In this document: piece by piece, positions 1 through 7,421 of the stretch | Layout of the letters: the number at the start of each line of letters is the position of its first letter | Position numbering within the stretch: position 1 is the stretch's first letter | Source of the DNA: Citrifermentans bemidjiense Bem | GTDB lineage: Bacteria > Desulfobacterota > Desulfuromonadia > Geobacterales > Geobacteraceae | Assembly: GCF_000020725.1 (NCBI RefSeq) | Contig: NC_011146.1 | Span: 1,983,501 to 2,047,500 of the forward strand | DNA length: 64,000 bases | Direction of reading: 5' to 3' | Notes under the pieces: model-generated | Told to the model about the DNA's origin: nothing | The model's database searches: none | What the model saw: the letters and a program-made list of their open reading frames with translations, nothing else | Program-made: the position numbers and the translations under genes

Positions 1-103
1 CGTTGTCGATCATCACCTCTACCTTGCCCCCCATCTCAAGAAGCCTTTCCCGTATCTCGTTCAGCTCAGTGTCGTACTGCTTGCTGAAGTGCTCTCTCTC
101 CAT
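1..103 (-). CDS. phoU: PhoU, phosphate-signalling accessory protein (N-terminal part only)
   Basis: This is the first 34 codons of a gene that runs off the window edge. The minus-strand start at 103 reads MEREHFSKQYDTELNEIRER, which is the typical N-terminus of PhoU. PhoU is a cytoplasmic helical-bundle protein that links the Pst transporter to the PhoR/PhoB two-component system and limits phosphate uptake. It follows pstB on the same strand, the usual pstSCAB-phoU order, though a repeat-filled gap of about 190 bases lies between them. Identification rests on the N-terminus plus its position. Confidence 0.85.
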   Translation of the reverse strand, partial: MEREHFSKQYDTELNEIRERLLEMGGKVEVMIDN

Positions 104-130
104 ATTTCTATCTCTCCGTTATTCAAAAAA

Positions 131-286
131 TTGTCTGCAATCTTGCCGCGGTCTTGAAAACAGTCTCCCTCACCCCGACCCTCTCCCAGAGGGAGAGGGG
201 GCAGGGAGTTGTCTGCAACCTTGCCCGGCGGCGATAAATGTCTCCCTCACCCCAGCGCTCTCCCAGATGGAGAGGGGGGGCAGGTC
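131..286. repeat. Two tandem copies of a C-rich palindromic repeat (about 78 bp each)
   Basis: Between pstB and phoU, two adjacent units each begin with TTGTCTGCAA, continue through CTTGCC, and contain a TCTCCCTCACCCC segment followed by a CTCTCCCAGAGGGAGAG-type palindrome. The second copy is slightly diverged (CTCTCCCAGATGGAGAG). The element belongs to the same C-rich/G-rich intergenic class as stretches near 5.2, 7.3 and 12.8 kb. It can form a hairpin in the pst transcript and may separate pstB from phoU expression; that role is inference. Confidence 0.7.
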
Positions 287-296
287 CTGCCTACCG

Positions 297-1055
297 CTAC
301 CCGAAACGGCCGGTGATGTAGTCCTCGGTACGCTTCACTTCGGGGGTGGTGAATATCTTCTTGGTCTCGCCGCACTCGACCAGGTCCCCCATGTACAAAA
401 ACGCGGTGTAGTCCGATACGCGCGCTGCCTGCTGCATGTTGTGGGTGACGATGATGATGGTGTAGCGCTCTTTCAGTTCCTCGATCAGCTCCTCGATCTT
501 CAGCGTCGAGATAGGGTCGAGGGCGGAGGCTGGCTCGTCCATCAGGATCACCTCGGGCTTCACCGCGACGGTGCGGGCGATGCATAGGCGCTGCTGCTGG
601 CCGCCGGAGAGCATCATGGCGTTACTCTTCAGCCGGTCCTTCACCTCGTCCCACAGTGCCACCCTTTTCAGGCAGCTTTCCACGATCTCGTCGGCCTCTT
701 CGCGCGGCAGTCGGCCGTTCAGCTTGTAGCCGGCGATGACGTTGTCGTAGATGGACATGGCCGGGAACGGGTTCGGCTTCTGGAACACCATCCCCACGCG
801 ACGCCTGATTGCGACCGGGTCGACGCCCCTGTCGTAGATGTCGCCGTCATCCACGAGGATCTTGCCGGTGACCCGCGCCGAGGGGACCAGGTCGTGCATC
901 CTGTTCATGGAGCGAAGGAGCGTCGACTTGCCGCAGCCGGACGGTCCGATGATGGCGGTGACGCTGTTCTCGGGGAAGGTCATGCTGATGTCTTTCACCG
1001 CGTGATTCTTGCCGAAATGTATGTTGACCTGTTCCAGTTGTACCTTGTTGTTCAT
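297..1055 (-). CDS. pstB: Phosphate ABC transporter ATP-binding protein PstB
   Basis: This is the cytoplasmic ATPase of the high-affinity phosphate importer PstSCAB. The 252-residue length fits the family. Visible motifs are Walker [17 protein letters not shown], the Q-loop region [19 protein letters not shown], the signature [16 protein letters not shown], and Walker [16 protein letters not shown], which is characteristic of PstB. I chose the start at 1055 (MNNKVQLEQ) over an upstream ATG at 1079 because GAGGGA lies 4-10 bases before it. It follows pstA by 42 bases on the same strand. No PstS gene is visible in the window. Confidence 0.96.
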   Translation of the reverse strand: MNNKVQLEQVNIHFGKNHAVKDISMTFPENSVTAIIGPSGCGKSTLLRSMNRMHDLVPSARVTGKILVDDGDIYDRGVDPVAIRRRVGMVFQKPNPFPAMSIYDNVIAGYKLNGRLPREEADEIVESCLKRVALWDEVKDRLKSNAMMLSGGQQQRLCIARTVAVKPEVILMDEPASALDPISTLKIEELIEELKERYTIIIVTHNMQQAARVSDYTAFLYMGDLVECGETKKIFTTPEVKRTEDYITGRFG

Positions 1056-1097
1056 CGTTCCCTCTTTTTCTAAAAACACTCTTATCAGTGATCCTGT

Positions 1098-1940
1098 TTA
1101 TCTAGCGTGCCTGCTCCTGCCGAAATAGCGGGCGGTGAGGCTCAATGCGAACATGACGGTGACGAGAACCAGGGCGCCGGCCCAGGCGAGTTTATGCCAG
1201 TCCTCGTAGGGCGCGATGGCGAAGCTGAAGATCTGCAGGGGGAGCGCGGCCATCGGCTGCATGACGTTCTTGCTCCAGAACTGGTTCCCCAGCGCGGTGA
1301 AGAGAAGCGGCGCGGTCTCGCCGGCTATCCGTGCCACCGCCAGCAGTATCCCGGTCAGCACGCCTGACATGGCGCTTCTTAAGGTCACCTTGAGGCTCGT
1401 GCGCCAGAAGGGGACCCCCAGCGCGAGCGAAGCTTCCCGCAAGGACCCCGGAACCATCTTCAGTTGCTCCTCGGTAGTGCGCAGCACGATGGGGATCATG
1501 ATCATCGCCAGAGCCACCGAGCCTGCGAGGCCGGAGAAGCCTTTCATCGGCACTACCAGGAGCGTGTAGGCGACCATCCCGGTGATGATGGATGGGGTGC
1601 CGGAGAGGACGTCGGCCGCGAACCTGATCCCCGTGGAGACCTTGGAGCCTCCGAACTCTGAGAGGTATATCGCCCCCAGGATGCCGATGGGAAGGCCGAT
1701 CAGGGAGGCGCCCGCGATCATGATAGCCGAGCCGAACATGCCGTTGGCCATGCCGCCCCCCGCCTCGCCGGTCGGTGCCGGGATGTGGGTGAAGAAATCG
1801 AGCGAGAGCGAGCTGACCCCCATCTTCACGATGTGGAAGAAGATGAGCCCGAGCGGGATGAGCACTGCCAGCGTGCAGGCGAGCATCACGAAACTCATCA
1901 GGTGGTTCTTCGTTTTGCGGAAGGTCATGCCGTGCATCAT
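1098..1940 (-). CDS. pstA: Phosphate ABC transporter permease PstA
   Basis: This is one of the two membrane channel subunits of the Pst phosphate importer. The 280 residues include an N-terminal membrane segment after a short basic leader (FRKTKNHLMSFVMLACTLAV) and several further hydrophobic helices. The BPD-transporter EAA loop is seen as EASLALGVPFWRTSLKVTLR. The gene overlaps the pstC stop by the ATGA arrangement, so the two are translationally coupled, and GGGAGGTG precedes the start. Length and position between pstC and pstB support PstA rather than another permease. Confidence 0.95.
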   Translation of the reverse strand: MMHGMTFRKTKNHLMSFVMLACTLAVLIPLGLIFFHIVKMGVSSLSLDFFTHIPAPTGEAGGGMANGMFGSAIMIAGASLIGLPIGILGAIYLSEFGGSKVSTGIRFAADVLSGTPSIITGMVAYTLLVVPMKGFSGLAGSVALAMIMIPIVLRTTEEQLKMVPGSLREASLALGVPFWRTSLKVTLRSAMSGVLTGILLAVARIAGETAPLLFTALGNQFWSKNVMQPMAALPLQIFSFAIAPYEDWHKLAWAGALVLVTVMFALSLTARYFGRSRHAR

Positions 1941-2896
1941 GCCGCACCTCCCTTGGCGCTTCTAGAGACGCTCCAGATCAAGAGCCTGGCCAGGGCGTTC
2001 ACGATCAAGGTGACCAGCATGAGGATCAGGCCGATCTCCATCAGCGCCGAGGCATGCAGCTTGGAGGTGGTCTCGGCGAATTCGTTGGCGATGACGCTCG
2101 GCATGGTGTAGGCCGGGGAGAGAAGCGACAGCGAGATGTTGGGCGCGTTGCCGATCACCATGGTGACCGCCATGGTCTCGCCGATGGCTCGGCCGAGGCC
2201 GAGGATCGAAGCGCCCAGGATGCCTGATTTGCCGTAGGGGAGGATGGCGATCTTGATGGTCTCCCAGCGGGTAGCGCCGAGCGCTATCGCCGCTTCCTTC
2301 TGGCTCTGCGGCACCGCCAGCAGCACCTCGCGGGTGATGGAGGTGATGATCGGCACCACCATGATCATCAGGATGAAGATGGCGGCCAGCATGCTGACGC
2401 CGTAGGGGGCGCCCTGGAAGAGAGGGATGAAGCCGAAGTGCTCGATGAGGAAGGGCTGGACCGTGGACTGGAGCCAAGGCGCCATCACCAGCACACCCCA
2501 GAGGCCGTAGATGACCGAGGGTATCGCCGCCAACAGTTCCACCAGGGGGGCAACCAGGGCACCGACGCGCGCCGGTGCTACTTCGGTGATGAAGAGGGCC
2601 GCGCCGATGCTCAAGGGGGTGGCGAGGGCGAGCGCCAAGACCGAGGAGACCACCGACCCGTAGAGGTAGGGGAGGGCGCCGAAGATTCCCTGGACCGCGT
2701 CCCACTCCGTCGATTTCACGAACTTCCAGCCGAAGGCCTTGATGGCCGGCATGCTCTCGCCGGTCATTTCGTAAAGCATGAGCGCCAGGATGAGGATGAT
2801 GCTGAAGGCGAAACAGGTGGTCAGGTAACGGAAGACGGCATCTCCGTTCAGCTTCTTGGCCTGTGCCGGTTCGTGTTTTTTCCTTGCCGATTGCAC
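1937..2896 (-). CDS. pstC: Phosphate ABC transporter permease PstC
   Basis: This is the second inner-membrane channel subunit of the phosphate importer. It shows several membrane helices and a permease loop EAAIALGATRWETIKIAILP, followed by a conserved GLGRAIGETMAVTMVIGN segment. The frame is open from an ATG at 2980, but I prefer the GTG at 2896: GGAG sits five bases upstream of it, and the longer version adds a basic, non-conserved leader. That gives 319 residues, normal for PstC. It is the first gene of pstC-pstA-pstB-phoU; a Pho box lies about 180 bases upstream. Confidence 0.93.
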   Translation of the reverse strand: MQSARKKHEPAQAKKLNGDAVFRYLTTCFAFSIILILALMLYEMTGESMPAIKAFGWKFVKSTEWDAVQGIFGALPYLYGSVVSSVLALALATPLSIGAALFITEVAPARVGALVAPLVELLAAIPSVIYGLWGVLVMAPWLQSTVQPFLIEHFGFIPLFQGAPYGVSMLAAIFILMIMVVPIITSITREVLLAVPQSQKEAAIALGATRWETIKIAILPYGKSGILGASILGLGRAIGETMAVTMVIGNAPNISLSLLSPAYTMPSVIANEFAETTSKLHASALMEIGLILMLVTLIVNALARLLIWSVSRSAKGGAA

Positions 2897-3076
2897 GGTT
2901 GTCTCCGTTGCGTCTGTGTAACAAGAACTTGGTAATTCGGTTTCCAAACTTAGCCTCCGGGAGCGGCCGACGCGCTCCACTAAAGGGGAACTCGTCGGCT
3001 ACGGATCAGGCGGAGGAGGTTGCCGCCGTCTCCGCGTTGCTCGTTCATTGCATGCGCCCTAACATGCGCCACGAAT

Positions 3077-3094
3077 GTTACAGGCCCGTTACAG
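3077..3094 (-). promoter_or_regulatory. Pho box (PhoB-binding direct repeat) upstream of pstC
   Basis: Read on the minus strand the site is CTGTAAC-GGGC-CTGTAAC, two identical 7-bp repeats separated by 4 bp. This is the 7-4-7 layout of the enterobacterial Pho box (CTGTCAT-N4-CTGTCAT). A -10-like CATGTTAG follows about 10 bases downstream in the pst direction. The repeat and spacing are read directly; binding by PhoB is inferred from position and similarity. Confidence 0.72.
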
Positions 3095-3461
3095 TTTGGC
3101 TAAATCTTCCTGAACCCGTGGCACCTGCTGGAAAGGTCGGGAGAACGCCTTTACAGGTGGCTGCTGCTTAGCACCGGGAGCGCGTCTGCTTCAACTCTTA
3201 TAGGCTTGGCTTTCATCGGTTTGAGCATCGGACATTCCCTCCCTTATGAGTGACTGCAGCATAGAGGGTAAATCTTGTGGTTGTGTTACAGCGGCGTAAA
3301 TGTTTGCGCTCTGATCGCGGCGTGGTCTGAGGTGGTTCGGGAAATTCGGCACTGACATAGACCGCACGATTGTTTGCACGAATTCACCTGATCGCCACAC
3401 GCCTGCAACATCCGGAGACTAATCTCGCCACAAAAAAGAGAGAGACAGAGGAGAAAAAATT
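3095..3461. other. Intergenic region between the pst promoter and the small zinc-ribbon gene
   Basis: No convincing gene was found. A short minus-strand frame (3191-3400) lacks a clear ribosome site and recognisable composition. Single CTGTAA/TTACAG half-sites occur near 3150 and 3284, but not as spaced pairs. Confidence 0.5.
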
Positions 3462-3656
3462 ATGGAGTTAATGCCGGTTGGAGATCGTTACCTTTGGTAC
3501 TGCGATTGGTGTGACACGAAGAACGTGACGCCTTGGGTGAAAATGGAAGAGAAGGAAGTTTCCTGCGCCGCATGCCACAAAACCTTCCCTTCCTACGACC
3601 AGACAGCCCCGCGTGCTTTAGGGGCGGAGCGTGGTGCCGCTGCGGCTTTTCGGTAA
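3462..3656 (+). CDS. Small two-CXXC (zinc-ribbon-like) protein
   Basis: This 64-residue protein has two cysteine pairs, YCDWCD near residues 13-18 and SCAACHK near residues 34-40. They are spaced as in a small zinc ribbon that would bind one metal ion. The tail after residue 45 is Ala/Arg-rich and lacks motifs. AGAGGAG lies 7-8 bases before the ATG. It sits alone between the divergent pst operon and the sulfate-binding protein gene, so context gives no firm role. I do not recognise a named family; a nucleic-acid or metal-binding role is only suggested by the cysteines. Confidence 0.6.
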   Translation: MELMPVGDRYLWYCDWCDTKNVTPWVKMEEKEVSCAACHKTFPSYDQTAPRALGAERGAAAAFR

Positions 3657-3774
3657 TCAAAAGGAGCGATGATGAAGTGGTACTACGGCCTTCCTTTGGA
3701 AAAGGGGAACCTCCGCCTTGTGGTCAAACTACTACTGTCTTACTGTAGAATTTTTTACGTAATGCAAAAAACTG

Positions 3775-3803
3775 TTGACATGCGCGCTGTAGTTTAGTAG
3801 CCT
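3775..3803 (+). promoter_or_regulatory. Sigma-70-type promoter candidate for the sulfate-binding protein gene
   Basis: TTGACA (3775-3780), a 17-base spacer and TAGCCT (3798-3803) lie about 140 bases before the sbp start. The -35 is perfect and the -10 is weak, which usually implies activator dependence. Similar perfect -35/weak -10 promoters precede cysT and the CODH gene. Confidence 0.5.
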
Positions 3804-3942
3804 ACCGACACTGTAGACAGCAGACGAAGTGCTGTCGCATCTTTGCTCAGCAGGACAGTGGATATCCCGAATGACAAAGGTGCTTTTTTTTATCTCAATA
3901 GTCTATCAAGTCGGTGGATTAAACATTAAAAGGGGGAGCATC

Positions 3943-4932
3943 ATGAAACAGCAGATTCGCACCGCATTACTCACACTGTTGGTGGCGGCCTTGCCGCTGA
4001 CAGCCTTCGCCGCCCAGGAATTCCTCAACGTCTCCTACGACCCGACCCGGGAGCTGTACCAGGACTTCAACAAGGCCTTTGCCAAGAAGTCCGGGCAAAA
4101 AGCGACCTTCAAGCAGTCCCACGGCGGCTCCGGGAAGCAGGCGAGGGCAGTCATCGACGGGCTGGAAGCGGACGTCGTCACCCTGGCTTTGGCCTACGAC
4201 ATCGACGAGATCAGCGACAAGGCGAAGCTGATCCCGGCCAACTGGCAGAAAAGACTCCCCAACAACAGCTCTCCCTACACTTCGACCATCGTCTTCCTGG
4301 TGCGCAAGGGAAACCCCAAAAAGATCAAGGACTGGAACGACCTGGTTAAGCCGGGTGTCTCCGTGATCACCCCCAACCCGAAGACCTCCGGCGGTGCGCG
4401 CTGGAACTACCTCGCCGCCTGGGGCTACGCGCTGAAAGGTGGCAATGAAACCAAGGCAAAGGCGTTTGTCGCCGAGCTCTTCAAGCATGTACCGGTGCTC
4501 GATTCCGGCGCACGCGGTTCCACCACGACCTTCGTGCAGCGCGGCCAGGGGGATGTGCTCCTCGCCTGGGAAAACGAGGCATTCCTCGCGGTCAACGAGC
4601 TGGGCAAAGACAAATTCGAGATCGTCGTTCCTTCGCTCAGCATCCTCGCCGAGCCGCCAGTGACCGTGGTCGACAAGGTGGTCGACAGGAAAGGGACCCG
4701 CAAACTCGCCGAGGAGTATCTGAAATACCTCTACTCCCCGGAAGGTCAGGAAATCGCCGCGAGACATTACTACCGTCCGCGCGACAAGAAGGTCGCCGCC
4801 AAGTACGCCAAGGTCTTCCCAAAAGTGAAGCTGGTGACCATTGACGACACCTTCGGAGGCTGGCGCAAGGCCCAGAAGACGCACTTTGCCGACGGCGGCG
4901 TTTTCGATCAGATTTACTCCGGCGGAAAGTAG
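3943..4932 (+). CDS. sbp: Periplasmic sulfate-binding protein (Sbp/CysP family)
   Basis: This is the periplasmic receptor that delivers sulfate (or thiosulfate) to a CysTWA permease. The 329-residue product starts with a signal peptide ([20 protein letters not shown], cleaved near AFA-AQE). Family segments follow: [51 protein letters not shown], and [14 protein letters not shown]. The start was chosen by GGGGGAG just upstream. The matching permease and ATPase genes are 14 kb away (cysT-cysW-cysA), so the uptake system is split over two loci. A YezD-like gene follows 40 bases later. Confidence 0.94.
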   Translation: MKQQIRTALLTLLVAALPLTAFAAQEFLNVSYDPTRELYQDFNKAFAKKSGQKATFKQSHGGSGKQARAVIDGLEADVVTLALAYDIDEISDKAKLIPANWQKRLPNNSSPYTSTIVFLVRKGNPKKIKDWNDLVKPGVSVITPNPKTSGGARWNYLAAWGYALKGGNETKAKAFVAELFKHVPVLDSGARGSTTTFVQRGQGDVLLAWENEAFLAVNELGKDKFEIVVPSLSILAEPPVTVVDKVVDRKGTRKLAEEYLKYLYSPEGQEIAARHYYRPRDKKVAAKYAKVFPKVKLVTIDDTFGGWRKAQKTHFADGGVFDQIYSGGK

Positions 4933-4972
4933 CCCGGAGACAACCCGGTTGATGCAGGTTCCTGGAGGGGGC

Positions 4973-5128
4973 ATGGCGACGACACCCGAACAAGCTGGAA
5001 AGTGGAACAGCGATCTCGAGCAAAAGATCCGTCTGGCTCTCGGAGACATCCGTTTCGGGACGGTGACCCTCGTCATACAGGATGGCAAGGTCATCCAACT
5101 GGACAAGAACGAAAAGATCAGGATTTAG
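4973..5128 (+). CDS. YezD-family small protein (DUF2292)
   Basis: This 51-residue protein has the family pattern: a helix (LEQKIRLALGDIRFG), then a strand pair TVTLVIQDGKVIQLDKNEK and a basic end. YezD-like proteins are often encoded beside sulfate and cysteine assimilation genes, and this one follows sbp by 40 bases, probably in one transcript. GGAGGGGGC precedes the ATG. The biochemical role is unknown; a link to sulfur starvation is inferred from gene neighbourhood. Confidence 0.8.
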   Translation: MATTPEQAGKWNSDLEQKIRLALGDIRFGTVTLVIQDGKVIQLDKNEKIRI

Positions 5129-5165
5129 CCGAGATCAGGATTTAGCCCAGCACTAAATCAACCAG

Positions 5166-5275
5166 TCTCCAGCTCTCCCCCTCCCTTGACGGGCCTGCGC
5201 GCCGTAGCGCTTCGGTCCGCGAAGGCGGGAGGGGGCAGAGGGGTGGGTGAACTTGCCAGCAGCACAAAGGTGGCG
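5166..5275 (+). repeat. Dispersed intergenic repeat, copy 1 (inverted partner at 7297-7372)
   Basis: The segment starts CCAGCTCTCCCCCTCCCT, has a GGGAGGGGGCAG block and ends GGGTGAACTTGCC...CAAAGGTGGC. The reverse complement of 7297-7372 carries the same parts in the same order, but without about 35 bases (GGCCTGCGCGCCGTAGCG and following) present here. A second C-rich/G-rich palindrome (CCCCCTCCCGCAAGGGGAGGG) follows at about 5294-5316. The two copies flank metK and the PNPOx-like gene in opposite orientation. Confidence 0.72.
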
Positions 5276-5367
5276 TCTACCCCCACCCCCTAACCCCCTC
5301 CCGCAAGGGGAGGGGGGACTTTAAATTCATCGAAAATCGTTACCCGTCGAGCTGACCAGACAAACTG

Positions 5368-5418
5368 GAGGCCAGGCTGTAACCGTTTACCTACGGTTAT
5401 GCCTGGCCTCTTTTTTTT
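5368..5418 (+). terminator. Strong intrinsic terminator in the metK leader
   Basis: The stem pairs GAGGCCAGGC (5368-5377) with GCCTGGCCTC (5401-5410), with a further TAACCG/CGGTTA inner pairing, and is followed by eight T (5411-5418). It points toward metK and ends 30 bases before the metK ATG. A small hairpin CCAG-ACAAA-CTGG lies just upstream and partly overlaps the terminator's 5' arm. It may simply end the sbp-yezD transcript, or act as an attenuator in the metK leader. Confidence 0.8.
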
Positions 5419-5448
5419 CCGGCAGCCGAGACAAAAGGAGAAGCGACC

Positions 5449-6657
5449 ATGTCCGAGCAGCGCTTTTTATTCACCTCCGAATCCGTCACCGAGGGGCATC
5501 CCGACAAGCTGGCGGACCAGATTTCCGATGCCGTTCTCGATGCCCTGCTGGCGCAGGATCCCGACTCCCGCGTGGCTTGCGAGACCAGCGTGACTACCGG
5601 ACTCGTGCTCCTCTTCGGCGAGGTCTCCAGCCAGGCGCGCGTCAACTTCGCCCGCATCGCCCGCGACACCATCGCCCAGGTCGGCTACACCGACACGAAA
5701 TTCGGGATAGACGCGGAGCACGCCGCGGTGCTGGTCTCTCTCGACCAGCAGTCCGCCGACATCGCCCAAGGGGTCGACGTGGCGCTGGAGCAGCGCAAGG
5801 GTAGCGATCACGACGGCTACCTCGACTCGGTAGGTGCCGGGGACCAGGGGATGGTCTTCGGCTTCGCCACCGACGAGACGCCGGAGTACCTTCCCACCAG
5901 CATCGCCCTGGCGCACAAGCTCGCGCGCCGGCTCACCGAGGCCCGCAAGTCCGGCGAAATCCCTTATCTCCGTCCGGACGGAAAGACACAGGTGACGGTC
6001 GAGTATCGGGGGGACACCCCGGTACGGGTCGACACGGTGGTCATCTCCGCCCAGCACGACCCCGAGGTAGAGATCGAGCAGATCCGCGAGGACCTTGTCG
6101 CCAAGGTGATCGAAAAGGTCGTGCCCGAAGGACTCCTGGACGACAAGACCCGCATCTTCGTGAACCCTACCGGCCGTTTCGTCATCGGCGGACCGCACGG
6201 AGACGCCGGGCTCACCGGCAGGAAGATCATCGTGGACAGCTACGGCGGTTTCTCCCGCCACGGAGGGGGAGCCTTCTCCGGGAAGGACTCCACCAAGGTC
6301 GACCGCTCCGGCGCCTATGCCGCCCGCTACGTCGCCAAGAACCTGGTCGCCGCCGGGCTCGCCAAGAAGGTGGAGGTGCAGATCGCCTACGCCATCGGCG
6401 TCGCCCGCCCGGTTTCCATCTTCGTCGACAGCTTTGGGACCGGCGTCCTCCGCAACGAGGAACTCGCGGGGCTCATCTCCAGCCATTTCGACCTGAGGCC
6501 GGCGGCGATCATAGAAGAGCTGGGGCTCAAGCGCCCCATCTACCGCCAGACCGCAGCCTACGGCCATTTCGGGAGGCCCGATCTCGATCTTCCGTGGGAG
6601 CGGACCGACAAGGCGCAAGCCTTGCGCGATGCGGCTCGCGGCGCGGCAACCAACTGA
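5449..6657 (+). CDS. metK: S-adenosylmethionine synthetase
   Basis: This enzyme makes S-adenosylmethionine from methionine and ATP in the cytoplasm. The product is 402 residues, slightly longer than E. coli MetK. Family signatures are [20 protein letters not shown] at the N-terminus, [19 protein letters not shown], the glycine-rich loop [20 protein letters not shown], and a C-terminal [30 protein letters not shown] precedes the ATG. The gene opens a same-strand run with a PNPOx-like protein, a radical SAM protein, an importer and a NifH-like ATPase, so it may supply SAM locally. Whether a second metK exists elsewhere cannot be seen here. Confidence 0.96.
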   Translation: MSEQRFLFTSESVTEGHPDKLADQISDAVLDALLAQDPDSRVACETSVTTGLVLLFGEVSSQARVNFARIARDTIAQVGYTDTKFGIDAEHAAVLVSLDQQSADIAQGVDVALEQRKGSDHDGYLDSVGAGDQGMVFGFATDETPEYLPTSIALAHKLARRLTEARKSGEIPYLRPDGKTQVTVEYRGDTPVRVDTVVISAQHDPEVEIEQIREDLVAKVIEKVVPEGLLDDKTRIFVNPTGRFVIGGPHGDAGLTGRKIIVDSYGGFSRHGGGAFSGKDSTKVDRSGAYAARYVAKNLVAAGLAKKVEVQIAYAIGVARPVSIFVDSFGTGVLRNEELAGLISSHFDLRPAAIIEELGLKRPIYRQTAAYGHFGRPDLDLPWERTDKAQALRDAARGAATN

Positions 6658-6682
6658 TAGAGGTTCCAGAAGGAGGGACATC

Positions 6683-7165
6683 ATGGCAACAGCGATACCC
6701 GGAGACCTGATCGAGCTACTGAACGATCCCGCCGCGACCAAGGTGCTGGCCACCGTGGACGAGGACGGCGTTCCGCATCTGGCCGTCAAGCAGTCGCTTT
6801 ACGTCGACGTCGCGGGGCGGTTGGTCTACACCGAACTTTTGGAGTCCTCGCGCAGCAACCGGAACCTGGTGCGGAGCATCTGGTTCGGCAAGAGCGTTTC
6901 GGTCATCGTGAGCGGAGCGGGTGGGCGGAGTTTCCAGGTGAAGGGGAAACCGGTGAAGACCCACATCTCGGGGCCGCTCTTCAGGAAGCACTACCTGGAG
7001 ATCCGCTCGCTCCTCGGTGACGTGGACGTCGCGGCCGTCTGGATCATCGAGCCGCAAGAGGTGATCGACGGCAGCTACGCTGCCCGCAGCGCGGAAGAGA
7101 GGGCGAAGTTCCCCTTCTTCGACCACCTGGACCGGCTGGTCAAACCCGCAGCCACGGCCGCCTGA
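6683..7165 (+). CDS. Pyridoxamine 5'-phosphate oxidase-fold flavin-binding protein
   Basis: This 160-residue protein has the split-barrel layout of the PNPOx-like superfamily: an N-terminal helix (DLIELLNDPAATKVLATVDE) followed by strands GVPHLAVKQSLYVDV, RLVYTELLESSRSNRNLVRS and SVSVIVSGAGG. Such proteins usually bind FMN or F420. Substrate and reaction cannot be read from the sequence. GAAGGAGGGAC precedes the ATG, 25 bases after metK, so co-transcription is likely. The family includes many small oxidoreductases and flavin carriers, so an electron-transfer role for the neighbouring radical SAM enzyme is possible but unproven. Confidence 0.75.
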   Translation: MATAIPGDLIELLNDPAATKVLATVDEDGVPHLAVKQSLYVDVAGRLVYTELLESSRSNRNLVRSIWFGKSVSVIVSGAGGRSFQVKGKPVKTHISGPLFRKHYLEIRSLLGDVDVAAVWIIEPQEVIDGSYAARSAEERAKFPFFDHLDRLVKPAATAA

Positions 7166-7180
7166 ACTGCTTTTCCCCTG

Positions 7181-7293
7181 GTTCCCAAGCTCCAACTTGG
7201 GAACCCAAGGCGACGCCAAGCTCCAGCTTGGCATCCGGGGGAAGCTGGAGCTTCGTACCGGCATTGCGTTCCCAAGGTGGACCTTGGGAACGA
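7181..7293. repeat. Cluster of short palindromic repeats (GTTCCCAAG...CTTGGGAAC type)
   Basis: Four short palindromes occur in a row: GTTCCCAAGCTC/CAACTTGGGAAC at 7181-7204, GCCAAGCTC/CAGCTTGGC at about 7214-7233, GAAGCTGGAGCTTC at about 7240-7253, and CGTTCCCAAGGTGGACCTTGGGAACG at 7267-7292. Repeats of this form are common in intergenic DNA of several bacteria. They lie between the PNPOx-like and radical SAM genes and would fold strongly in RNA. Confidence 0.75.
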
Positions 7294-7296
7294 GAT

Positions 7297-7372
7297 TAAA
7301 GGTGCCACCTTTGCGCCGCGGGCAAGTTCACCCACCCCCCTGCCCCCTCCCGTCCAGGGAGGGGGAGAGCTG
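7297..7372 (-). repeat. Dispersed intergenic repeat, copy 2 (inverted relative to 5166-5275)
   Basis: On the minus strand this reads CCAGCTCTCCCCCTCCCT, a GGGAGGGGGCAG block, then GGGTGAACTTGCC and GCAAAGGTGGCACC. This matches copy 1 upstream of metK, with the opposite orientation. It lies 50 bases before the radical SAM start. Confidence 0.7.
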
Positions 7373-7421
7373 GAAACGGCTTGATTTTGATAGTGCAGAT
7401 AGATCGGAGACGAGGACCCCC

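Noticed and set aside
3..587. A 194-codon plus-strand frame over pstB and the repeats
   Set aside because: It runs antisense to pstB, is rich in repeat-derived Pro/Ser, and has no homology-like pattern.
3967..5106. Long minus-strand frame opposite sbp
   Set aside because: It is a codon-bias shadow of the high-GC sbp gene, with an Arg/Gly/Val-rich composition and no ribosome site.
5330..5420. A known riboswitch (SAM, Moco or similar) before metK
   Set aside because: Only the terminator and a small hairpin are clear. I could not recognise the conserved core of any named class, so it is listed as an unassigned leader.
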